From Acidobacteriaceae bacterium TAA 166 (GTDB lineage Bacteria > Acidobacteriota > Terriglobia > Terriglobales > Acidobacteriaceae), in the NCBI GenBank assembly GCA_000421065.1, contig ATWD01000001.1:1914001-1978000 (forward strand): DNA of 64,000 nt, in the 5' to 3' direction. Within the stretch, counting starts at the first letter, position 1. Every line of letters begins with the position of its first letter. Both the position numbers and the translations under genes were made by a program. Below the pieces are notes generated by a model. The model did no database searches. It was not told the origin of the DNA and was given only the letters and a program-made list of their open reading frames with translations. Positions 54,665 through 62,529 of this stretch are shown one piece after another.

Positions 54665-55033
54665 ATGCAGAACACCTTTCCAACAAAACCGCCTCGCCTC
54701 CGGCGATGGCGCGCCCATGCCCGGAGACTGGCTATTCCATCCCTGATGTTTCTCGCGGCGCTGCCGGTCTACGCGCAGAGCGGCAGCGACCCGTGGGACA
54801 ACGCGGTCAACGTTCTCAAAACCGCCTTTACCGGCACCATCGCCACCGGCCTGTCGCTGGTCGCCATCGTCGTCGGAGGGCTGATGTTCGCTTACGGCGA
54901 AGGCCAGTCTAAGAAGACCCTCGCCGGGATCGTTTTCGGCGTGGGCATGGCGGTAGGTGCGGTCAAAATTCTTTCGTGCCGAAGTCAAGACCTCGATCAT
55001 TCAGGGCATCGCGGTATTTCTTTCCCTGTTTGA
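54665..55033 (+). pseudogene. virB2: virB2/trbC pilin gene, 3' end lost by fusion to virD4 sequence
   Basis: From the ATG at 54665 (TGAGGAG upstream) the frame gives a TrbC/VirB2-type prepilin: a basic start, a signal region RLAIPSLMFLAALPVYAQ, then NVLKTAFTGTIATGLSLVAIVVGGLMFAYGEGQSKKTLAGIVFGVGMAVGAV. Two hydrophobic segments typical of the pilin are present. At about 54960 the pilin sequence stops and the frame runs into the virD4 sequence out of phase for about 22 residues (KILSCRSQDLDHSG) before ending. The last hydrophobic residues of the pilin are missing, so it is probably not functional. Confidence 0.8.
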
Positions 55034-55868
55034 AACCGATGCCCAGGTACGCCGTGTATTCTGCCCGCCGAAGGAACTCTATGAAGGCAAACACTGTGCG
55101 TCCGATCCTGCTGGTATTGTACTGCCGCCGTTCGATGAGCTGATTGAGTCCGGCAAGGTGGTGGGCCTCAACTTTCCTACCGCGTTGAATCCGGCGCTCG
55201 CCAAGATCATCGGCACCATGATGAAGGTTGATTACCAGCGGGCCGTGTTGCTTCGCATCCCCGTCATGGAAGAGGAACCGGAGCGGCACTTCCGGCCTAC
55301 CGTCTTTATCTGCGACGAGTACCAGAACTTCGCCACCGTGGGCGGTGACAACCCTTCGGGAGATGAGAGGTTTTTGTCCCTGTCCAGACAGCCGAAGTGC
55401 ATCCCCATCGTGGCGACGCAGAGCATATCGAGCCTGAAAGAGGCGCTGCCCAATGAAGGTGTAAAGACGCTGCTGCAAGCATTCAGGACAAAGATATTTC
55501 TTTCGACTGCCGACCCCGACACGGCTCGCTACGCCTCGGAGCTATGCGGCAAGGCAGACAAGACGCGTATCAGCTATACCGTCTCTGAGTCCTCGAACAA
55601 CGCCAATGTCGGATGGCTGAGTGGTCGCACCTCGTCCAATAAAGGTTCCGTCTCTGCCTCGAAGCAGTACCAGAAACATAAGGAGCCGCTGTTCGAGGAG
55701 AACGTGTTCTTTGACCTCAAGAACGCGCAATCGGTCGTCGTCGCCTTCGATGGCATCAGTCCATTGCCTCCGACCTACTGCTATCTCAAGCCGGACTTCC
55801 TGCCCATCGACATGGCATGGTTCGATCAGGAGCGGATTGCCTTCAATCCGAAGAGGGCACACAAATGA
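54957..55868 (+). pseudogene. virD4: virD4/traG coupling protein, C-terminal half only
   Basis: The frame encodes the C-terminal half of a VirD4/TraG-type type IV secretion coupling ATPase. It starts abruptly at KFFRAEVKTSIIQGIAVF and includes the Walker B ICDEYQNFATVGG, SLSRQPKCIPIVATQSISSL, FRTKIFLSTADPDTARYASELCG and NPLPPTYCYLKPDF-type (SPLPPTYCYLKPDF) end. The N-terminal membrane spans and the Walker A loop, normally in the first 200-300 residues, are absent; virB2 sequence replaces them without a spacer. It cannot bind ATP as it stands. It overlaps virB11 by four bases (ATGA), the original operon junction. Confidence 0.85.
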
Positions 55869-56773
55869 GTTTCGAGATCATCATTCCATTCCTGAAACCG
55901 ATTGAACATTTGCTTACTTCCACGACCATATCCGAGATCATGGTGAACCCGGATTCTACTGTGTGGGTGGAGGAGTCCGGTCAAATCCAACTACTGCCGG
56001 GCATTCGCTTCGATGACGGCTCGCTCCAGACCGGCCTTGAAGTCATCGCCAATCGCTTCGGGAAGAAGCTGGACGCCGACTCGCCCATCCTGAATCTGCG
56101 CCTACCCGATGGCAGCCGCATGGCGGCTATGATTCCGCCAATCGTCAATCCCCGGCCGTTAATGACGATACGACGATTTTCAGCCAGAAATTTTACGTTG
56201 GCTGACCTTATAGGGACGGGCATGATGACAAACGAACAGGCGTCGGTCCTTACAACGGCGGTGCGTGATGGCAGGAACATCCTCATCGCGGGTGCGACCT
56301 CAACAGGAAAGACCACGGTTGCAAATGTACTGGCTGATGCCATACCGGAACATGAACGCATCCTTGTTATTGAAGACACCGCGGAGTTGCATATCCGCAA
56401 GCCGCATGTCGTTTCCGCAGAATCACAACTGGACACTCATCGCGGCCAGATCACCTTCGACGACCTGCTCAGGGCTGTCCTGCGTCACCGACCGGATCGC
56501 ATCATCGTTGGAGAGGTGCGCGGGCCGGAAGCACGTACTTTACTCGACGCTATGAACACCGGCCATCGTGGAACGCTCGCCACCATTCACGCCAGCAGCG
56601 CCGAAGAAGCCATCCATCGCGTTGCTACGCTGGTCATGCGTGGAAGCAGCGGCCAGAGCATCGACGCCATCAAAGACGATGTGCGGCGTGGCATCGAACT
56701 CATCGTCTACATCCACCGAGAACAGGGACACCGCCGCATTCACGAGATTCTGGACCTTGCGGTTCATCCTTGA
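55865..56773 (+). CDS. trbB: VirB11/TrbB-type secretion ATPase
   Basis: 302 residues. An N-terminal domain (about 1-120, [31 protein letters not shown]) precedes the RecA-like ATPase with Walker [10 protein letters not shown] (about 140), Asp box DTAELHI, Walker B-like [12 protein letters not shown] and the His box [10 protein letters not shown]. Length and motifs look complete. VirB11 hexamers power pilus assembly and DNA transfer with VirB4 and VirD4, but those partners are missing or broken here. The ATG at 55865 overlaps the virD4 stop. Its last 10 bases overlap the convergent LysR gene. Confidence 0.88.
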   Translation: MSFEIIIPFLKPIEHLLTSTTISEIMVNPDSTVWVEESGQIQLLPGIRFDDGSLQTGLEVIANRFGKKLDADSPILNLRLPDGSRMAAMIPPIVNPRPLMTIRRFSARNFTLADLIGTGMMTNEQASVLTTAVRDGRNILIAGATSTGKTTVANVLADAIPEHERILVIEDTAELHIRKPHVVSAESQLDTHRGQITFDDLLRAVLRHRPDRIIVGEVRGPEARTLLDAMNTGHRGTLATIHASSAEEAIHRVATLVMRGSSGQSIDAIKDDVRRGIELIVYIHREQGHRRIHEILDLAVHP

Positions 56774-57693
56774 TGGTTACGTTCCGAGGGCGGGCGGTAT
56801 CGGGCCGTTCGCTGCATCACGATTTCCAGAAAATCGTGGATGGATGGATCTTCCGTGTCCTGACGCACAAAGACGCCACTCTTGTAAGTAAGCAAGCGGT
56901 CATCCAGGGGTCGTACGATGATTCCATCCCCGGAGCGCGCGCGGGATATGGGAAGAAGGCAGATGCCAGTGCCGCGAGTGACCGAAGCCAGAGCCTCGAC
57001 CGAAGAGAGACAGTCCTCGACGTATCGCAACTCAATTCCCAATGAGTGAAAATGGTTCTCCGTCTCCTCAAAGCGCAGCGGCACCGCGTGCCGGCCAATC
57101 GTAATCATCGGCAATCCTTCAAGAGATATGGGCGGGATGGACCTCTTTGCTGTGAGCTTGTGTCCTTCGGGAAGGCAAACCGCCAGCGGCTCCTCGAAGA
57201 CCTTCCGCACCCGCAGGTCCGGCTCCCGGATCGGCAGATAGCCGACTCCGGCATCCAGTTCGCCTCGGACTACTTTTTCGATCAACCGTTCCGTGAGCTG
57301 GCTTTCATATTCAATCGTCACATCGCCGTGGCGCTTCAACTCGATCTGCCGGAGAATGCCGATCAGAACAGGGCTGAGGAAAGTAGAGTAGCCCACCGCG
57401 AAATGGTCTGTCCGCAATCGCACATGCGATTGAACCAGGTCCAGCCCCGTGCGGATTTCCATAATCGCTCGAAACGCACTGGCCGCAAGGAGTCTTCCAT
57501 CCTCGTTCAGAATCCACCTGCCCCGCCAGCGGTCAAAGAGCGGCGTTCTCGCCTCCTGCTCCAGACCGCTAATCTGTTTGCCTAATGTCGATCTGTCCAG
57601 GCCGAGCATCCGCCCGCCTCGCTCCAGGCTTCCTTCCTGGGCGATGGTCACCAGCGCGATTAATCCTTCCAACGACACATTGAGCGGACGCAT
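56764..57693 (-). CDS. LysR-family transcriptional regulator (element-borne)
   Basis: 309 residues. N-terminal winged helix (LIALVTIAQEGSLERGGRMLGLDRSTLGKQISGLEQE), then a substrate-binding domain (FAVGYSTFLSPVLIGILRQI, GVGYLPIREPDLRVRKVFEEPLAVCLPEGH). The regulator is unrelated in sequence detail to the YeiE-like protein. It converges on and overlaps virB11 by 10 bases, which suggests that the join was made by recombination or is very tight packing. Its target is not evident; no gene is divergent from it within 100 bases on the right, where an Rrf2 gene ends. Confidence 0.9.
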   Translation of the reverse strand: MRPLNVSLEGLIALVTIAQEGSLERGGRMLGLDRSTLGKQISGLEQEARTPLFDRWRGRWILNEDGRLLAASAFRAIMEIRTGLDLVQSHVRLRTDHFAVGYSTFLSPVLIGILRQIELKRHGDVTIEYESQLTERLIEKVVRGELDAGVGYLPIREPDLRVRKVFEEPLAVCLPEGHKLTAKRSIPPISLEGLPMITIGRHAVPLRFEETENHFHSLGIELRYVEDCLSSVEALASVTRGTGICLLPISRARSGDGIIVRPLDDRLLTYKSGVFVRQDTEDPSIHDFLEIVMQRTARYRPPSERNHQG

Positions 57694-57799
57694 ACCCGTT
57701 GCGGAAAGGATGGCGGGAGATATTCGGGTCGCTCTTCATCTGTGTGGAAGAGTGCGTTACATTCGTCCTGTCGCCGTTCCTTTCACGCCTGAAAACCAT

Positions 57800-58255
57800 T
57801 TAGCGAACAATCGAAACAAGCCCTCCGGCTTCGTGAGAGTGGGTGGTTTCCATTGTTTTCGTCAGATCGGCAATACTGATGCTGGTCAAGAGAGTTCTGA
57901 TGCCGTCGTTCACTCTTTGCAATGGCTCTTTGATCTTGCAATGTCCCGCCATTTCGCAGCTACCGTGAACGGTCGTGCAGCTTGTGATGACGGGCGGCCC
58001 GTCAAAGGCACTGATGACCTCGAACGTGCTGATAGCGTGCGCCGGTCGAGCCAGCATGTAACCGCCCGCTGCCCCATGCTGAGAGGCAATTAGCTCCGCT
58101 CGCGCAAGTCTCTGAAGAGTCTTTGCCAGCACAGGCAGGGGGATGCTGTAAGACTCCGCAATGTCTCTTGCTGAATGCGGCCCCTGGTCGGCGTGTTCAG
58201 CCAGATAGCGCATCGCCATCATGCCGTAGTCAGCTCGTTTGGTTAGCTTCAGCAT
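57800..58255 (-). CDS. Rrf2-family transcriptional regulator with three cysteines
   Basis: 151 residues. The winged helix-turn-helix is in LTKRADYGMMAMRYLAEHADQG and SIPLPVLAKTLQRLARAELI, followed by GAAGGYMLARP, the family wing. Cys93, Cys100 and Cys106 (C-x6-C-x5-C) match the region where IscR, NsrR and SufR bind an iron-sulfur cluster, so it may sense iron, NO or redox state. It lies 29 bases downstream of the TonB-receptor gene on the same strand and is probably part of the receptor operon, which fits iron- or redox-dependent control. Confidence 0.93.
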   Translation of the reverse strand: MLKLTKRADYGMMAMRYLAEHADQGPHSARDIAESYSIPLPVLAKTLQRLARAELIASQHGAAGGYMLARPAHAISTFEVISAFDGPPVITSCTTVHGSCEMAGHCKIKEPLQRVNDGIRTLLTSISIADLTKTMETTHSHEAGGLVSIVR

Positions 58256-58284
58256 GGCATTCTCCTTCTCTGCTTCAACTGTGT

Positions 58285-61182
58285 TCAGAATCCAACTTGC
58301 ACTTGCAATTCCACGCGCCTGTTATTAGCGCTGTTCTGAAATGCTCCCGTCCCTGCTGCAATCGCATTCGATTCCCCAAAGAGAGTCGAATTGACATTGC
58401 CGATGATCGGGCCTGGGTTCAGATGATTCGGGAGATTGCGAACAGACGCGGAGGTGGTCAATGTGTACGGCCTCCTGAAGAACCCTTTGCTTTTTCCTGT
58501 GTCCTTGCCGTGCTCCCCGAAGGCGAAATCCCGTCCGACGCGGAGATTTACAAGGAACTGTCCGGGGCCTCGTCCGTAGTTGCGTGGAACGATCTTCTCC
58601 CCCGTAGTCGGGTTCGGGTCGAGCAAACCGTAGCGGGTCGCAATGACTCCCTGCAGAGACGCATCAGTAGCGAATCCGGGCCGCGCATTCAGGATGCCGG
58701 TTCCGTAGATGTCCTGGCTGGTGATGATGTCGAAGGGTGGGCCGGTCTGGAGCACAATGAGAGGATTGAAGCGCACACCCCATAGTGGAGTGATCGACCC
58801 GCCGAGAGAACCACGATGCCTCACATCATCCTCGGCAGGCCCGTATTCCCCGGTGAAGTCATATTGATTGGCCGGGAAGGTGCTCAGTCCGTCCGTATTG
58901 CTCCGCGCATAGTTCAGCGTGTAGGAGCCGAACAACGAGACCTTCTTATTGACGCGGGTGTTGACGTTCACCACCAGTTGATTCTGGTTGTAGAGTCCGG
59001 CTGACTCCATCTCGTAGATCGGCCCCTGATTCAGATAAGGCAATGTCCCGCCGCCGGATACGCCGGTATAAGTTCCCGGCAATGGAGCATTAATGTTGCG
59101 GGTGCGGAGTTGATGCAATCCATGCGAGTTCACGTAGCTGAGTGTGACGGTCGAGTTTCCGGGCAGTTGTCGCTCGACGCTCATCATGCTCTGGATGAGA
59201 TACGGCGCACGCATCGAAGGGCTAATGGTCTGGATGACCTGGCTTCCAGAGAATGGTGCGAGCGTAGATGGTTGCGGTATGTTCGGAAAGAAATTTGGAT
59301 TCGAGACAAGGTACTGCTGCTGCGCGATTCCGTTGTAGCGTTGCGCTGTCGTGACATTCAATTCCGAGAATCGGTCATAAAAGAGGCCGAAGCCGCCACG
59401 AAGGACGGTCTTAGATGCCTTACCGCCGAACTTCGGACTCCATGCAAATCCGAGGCGGGGAGCAAAGTCGGCGTGATCGCTGATATTGGTCTGCGTCTCA
59501 AAACGAAGCCCATAACTCAAAGTCAGATCAGGTCGAATATGCCAGTCGTCTCCTGCGAAGGCGCTGAAGTCGATCCCGCCAACGTAGGCGACGGGCTGGC
59601 CCGCATTGAGGGAGAACTGCGTTGCGCCGCCGCCGAGCTGACGAACCTGGGCCGGGCTGAGACCGGCTTTCTCAAATACGAGGGAGCGCCGGTACTGCTC
59701 GATGGAGCTGATCGTTGTGCATCCGGTCTGCGCTGCGCCATTCGAGTTGCAGACCACGCCGGGCACGGTAGGATTGTCGTTCGCATCGAGGACCGGCGCA
59801 AAAGCGCCTCCGAAGGTAAACGTCCCACCGAAGTTCTCATATGAGGTGTCAATCATCGACACGGCACGTATCAGCGCCCCGAACCGGAGGGTGTGCGACC
59901 TTTCGCCCACGGTCGTGATGTTCTGGACTTGATAGTGATGATGGATGTAACTCGAAAAGGTTTCGGGATCAGGACCGCCGCTGAAGGCGTTTTCGACTTC
60001 GAGCGTTGGGCCGGTTGTGTCGGCCTGATGGGTGTGGTGCTGATGTAGGAAAAGAAACTGGGTCTCGCTGACGATCTTCGGGGAAAGGATGGCCGTCTCC
60101 GTCGCCTGTACCGCATGTTCACAGAGATGAGCCGCTGCGCCGCGTGAGACAAGATCGAAGCTGCCGACGCCGTAATGGTCGTAGTCGTTCTTCGTGTAGC
60201 CGTAGCGGAGCATCAGGGTTTGCTTTGGGGTGATCTTGTAATCGACGCGAGGACTCAATCTCAAAAACCGGAAAGGACTGCTGAAGACCTGCGTGTACGG
60301 TTCGACTATCTGGAATGTCGTCGGATCGACCGTCACAGCATTGACGACCGCGCCGTTGCCGATGTCTCGCTTGTTGATGTCGAAGAAGTAGGACAGCTTT
60401 TTGTTGAACGGGCCGCTGAAGCTCCCGCCGTACTGCTTCAGATCGAAGGGCGGCTTTTCGAGAGCATAGGGATTGCAGGAATTGAGGGCATCATTGCCGT
60501 AGTTGAAGAACGCACTCGCGTGGTAGGCATCCGTTCCGGCCTTGGTCAGCAACTCGATTCTTCCAAGGCCCATTGACTCGAACTCCGGCGCAAACGGATT
60601 TTGGTTGAGACGTATCTCCTGAATAGAAGACTTGTCGGGAAGTGTTGCATCTCCTGCGGTCAGTCCGTCGATGTAGACCTGAGCGCCGTTCAAACCCGCT
60701 GATGGACCGGCTATTGTCTGGATGTCCGTAATCAGGTCGTCCGGGTCGTCGGAAAGTGTCTGAAGGTCGTTGCCTGTGATGTCCGTGGCGCTCGCGTTCT
60801 CGCCGGGTTCGATGCCAACGGGGATGTGGTCACCGCCTTCCACTGTTACCGTCTCCTGCTGAGAGGCAACTTGCAGCGTAATGTTCACTGCGATGGAATC
60901 ATTGCGTACATGGACGTGCACGACACGCGGCTGCATGAAACCCGTCGCGGCGGCTCTCACGATGTATTCTCCTGCGGTAAGGTTGCGAAGAAGATACTTG
61001 CCTTCTTCGTCGGAGACAATCGTGCGCGTCCAATTATCCGGCCCGGTGACTGTCACCGTGGCTCCAGGAATGACTGCGCCAGTCGCATCAAATATTGCAC
61101 CATGAATCGTTTCCGTTGGCTTTTGTGCCGCCGCCGTCGCCACTCCTATCCATAGGAAAAACAGGTAAACAAATTTCCTCAT
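58285..61182 (-). CDS. Oar-type TonB-dependent receptor
   Basis: About 965 residues. A signal peptide (MRKFVYLFFLWIGVATAAAQ) is followed by a carboxypeptidase-regulatory-like domain (about 24-105, IHGAIFDATGAVIPGATVTV, GKYLLRNLTAGEYIVRAAATGF), a plug with TDITGNDLQTL and VYIDGLTAGDATL, and a long barrel ending in Phe. It is shorter than the two receptors near the left end. It lies between a PepSY-protein gene upstream (67 bases) and Rrf2 downstream (29 bases), so an iron- or other metal-related ligand is more likely than a glycan. The ATG at 61182 starts the signal peptide; a longer frame to 61221 is possible. Confidence 0.9.
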   Translation of the reverse strand: MRKFVYLFFLWIGVATAAAQKPTETIHGAIFDATGAVIPGATVTVTGPDNWTRTIVSDEEGKYLLRNLTAGEYIVRAAATGFMQPRVVHVHVRNDSIAVNITLQVASQQETVTVEGGDHIPVGIEPGENASATDITGNDLQTLSDDPDDLITDIQTIAGPSAGLNGAQVYIDGLTAGDATLPDKSSIQEIRLNQNPFAPEFESMGLGRIELLTKAGTDAYHASAFFNYGNDALNSCNPYALEKPPFDLKQYGGSFSGPFNKKLSYFFDINKRDIGNGAVVNAVTVDPTTFQIVEPYTQVFSSPFRFLRLSPRVDYKITPKQTLMLRYGYTKNDYDHYGVGSFDLVSRGAAAHLCEHAVQATETAILSPKIVSETQFLFLHQHHTHQADTTGPTLEVENAFSGGPDPETFSSYIHHHYQVQNITTVGERSHTLRFGALIRAVSMIDTSYENFGGTFTFGGAFAPVLDANDNPTVPGVVCNSNGAAQTGCTTISSIEQYRRSLVFEKAGLSPAQVRQLGGGATQFSLNAGQPVAYVGGIDFSAFAGDDWHIRPDLTLSYGLRFETQTNISDHADFAPRLGFAWSPKFGGKASKTVLRGGFGLFYDRFSELNVTTAQRYNGIAQQQYLVSNPNFFPNIPQPSTLAPFSGSQVIQTISPSMRAPYLIQSMMSVERQLPGNSTVTLSYVNSHGLHQLRTRNINAPLPGTYTGVSGGGTLPYLNQGPIYEMESAGLYNQNQLVVNVNTRVNKKVSLFGSYTLNYARSNTDGLSTFPANQYDFTGEYGPAEDDVRHRGSLGGSITPLWGVRFNPLIVLQTGPPFDIITSQDIYGTGILNARPGFATDASLQGVIATRYGLLDPNPTTGEKIVPRNYGRGPGQFLVNLRVGRDFAFGEHGKDTGKSKGFFRRPYTLTTSASVRNLPNHLNPGPIIGNVNSTLFGESNAIAAGTGAFQNSANNRRVELQVQVGF

Positions 61183-61249
61183 CGACCATCCTGCGAGTTT
61201 CGATCTACGATTCCGCATCATCGTATCTGCAAATTAGGAACAGAATTAT

Positions 61250-62461
61250 TCAGTCGACCAGTTGCCTTGATTCAATTCGCGAAGTTCTATCCAAGTCGTG
61301 CATCTTCCTGTCAATCATGGAATTACCCTTAAGCAACCGCCATTGTTTGCTAAGAGAACGGTTCCAGTACATCAATGTCCCTGTAATAAACAATGTGGGA
61401 AGTCCAAGTCCGCAACATGCCCAAATGATCTTGATAGGTAGTCCCCAATCGATGCCGAAATGTAAGGGCACAAGCCAAAAAACCAATTTGCTGCCGAACG
61501 TCGGGTTTACACCCCTATGCCAGATAGCTAACTGTTTCCCTGTTGACGGATCGAGGTAGACATAATCCATATGATTGAAATCACCGCGCTCACCGCGTGC
61601 CATATATACCGTTAGTGGAGATGTACTGTTGCTTGGAAAATTGATTCCCGAGAGTATTGATTCAGGTGACGATAGTTTTGCCTGTGTGAGCATCACGTCC
61701 AACACAGGCCACGGACTTTTTGCCCTGACCGGCACGACGAAGTGGGGTGGCAAGGTCGCAGAGATAGACGAAAACCGATTGATGAGATCGGAGCACTGCT
61801 TTGACCATACAAAATAAATGCCAGAAATAGCCCACATTGAGAGCAGTGCCAATGTCCAAAAGCCTACTGCACGGTGGATGTCCCAATTGATTCTCTTCCA
61901 GCTACCTTTGAACCGAATGCTTAGGGCATATCTCCAATGCTTTACGCCGGGCCACCACACAACAATTCCTGAAATGCAAAGAATGAGAAGAAAACATGCT
62001 CCGATACCGTTCACTAATAATCCGATGTTGCCAGCCAAGAGATCGCGGTGAAGATGGAATGTCCATAAGAGCCACGGCGGCTCTCCACTTCTTGTCATCG
62101 CTCCCGTATGCGGATTGATTGAAACGGAAAACATCTCACCAGCTTTTGTTCTGAGGAATACTTTGGTTAACGGCTCTGATGATGTTGACAAGGTGATTCC
62201 GCTCACCTCATCTTTAGGAAAAATTTTCTGAACCGCCCGTAGCGTGGCTGCCACATTCGTTTCTGAGACGGCACCTTTGATTCGCCCTATAGGCGGTGTT
62301 CGCAAGCTCGATATTCTAGCCAGATCGTGATCGAAAACCAAGATTGATCCCGAGGTTCCTATAAGCAACATATAGAGACCCAAAATGAGTCCCGTCCAGA
62401 CATGGATCTGAAAGATAATCTTGCGAGTCCTAACTTGCTGCGGCTTATCAAAATAACTCAT
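61250..62461 (-). CDS. PepSY-domain membrane protein (siderophore-utilisation/ferric-reductase type)
   Basis: 403 residues with four main membrane segments: about 17-38 (FQIHVWTGLILGLYMLLIGTSG), 148-170, 195-215 and 355-375. PepSY-type periplasmic loops lie between them (VAATLRAVQKIFPKDEVSGI, MFSVSINPHTGAM). The N-terminal pattern IHVWTGLILGLYMLLIGTSGSI is typical of PepSY-associated membrane proteins encoded beside TonB-dependent siderophore receptors, where they are thought to act on the ferric complex in the periplasm. It sits between two receptor genes in one direction. A sampled row (61861) has 30 G+C of 60, lower than the left part. Confidence 0.88.
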   Translation of the reverse strand: MSYFDKPQQVRTRKIIFQIHVWTGLILGLYMLLIGTSGSILVFDHDLARISSLRTPPIGRIKGAVSETNVAATLRAVQKIFPKDEVSGITLSTSSEPLTKVFLRTKAGEMFSVSINPHTGAMTRSGEPPWLLWTFHLHRDLLAGNIGLLVNGIGACFLLILCISGIVVWWPGVKHWRYALSIRFKGSWKRINWDIHRAVGFWTLALLSMWAISGIYFVWSKQCSDLINRFSSISATLPPHFVVPVRAKSPWPVLDVMLTQAKLSSPESILSGINFPSNSTSPLTVYMARGERGDFNHMDYVYLDPSTGKQLAIWHRGVNPTFGSKLVFWLVPLHFGIDWGLPIKIIWACCGLGLPTLFITGTLMYWNRSLSKQWRLLKGNSMIDRKMHDLDRTSRIESRQLVD

Positions 62462-62529
62462 TTTCTAATCTCTCTCAGTCCCTCTGTTCCGTGCTTATCC
62501 TGCTCGGAACAGAGGCTGGGTACTGTCGC

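Larger units (their letters stand above)
49785..56773. mobile_element. Integrated element at tRNA-Ala (minimum extent; right end not found)
   Basis: A tyrosine recombinase gene reads towards the 3' end of tRNA-Ala(GGC), followed by an excisionase-like gene, accessory genes of lower G+C, and conjugation genes (virB2 and virD4 remnants, virB11). Sampled 60-base rows in the ATPase gene (53581, 53821) hold 25 and 26 G+C, against 39 in a row of the LacI gene (22261). The intergenic repeats of the first 45 kb were not seen here. A second copy of the tRNA 3' end was not found, so the element may continue past the window. Confidence 0.65.

Noticed and set aside
57449..58093. 214-residue plus-strand frame across the LysR and Rrf2 genes
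   Set aside because: It covers the 5' part of one leftward gene and the 3' part of another and has no recognisable domain.
59520..59540. attR candidate resembling the tRNA-Ala 3' end
   Set aside because: Only GATCAGGTC matches, nine bases within a receptor gene, which is expected by chance.
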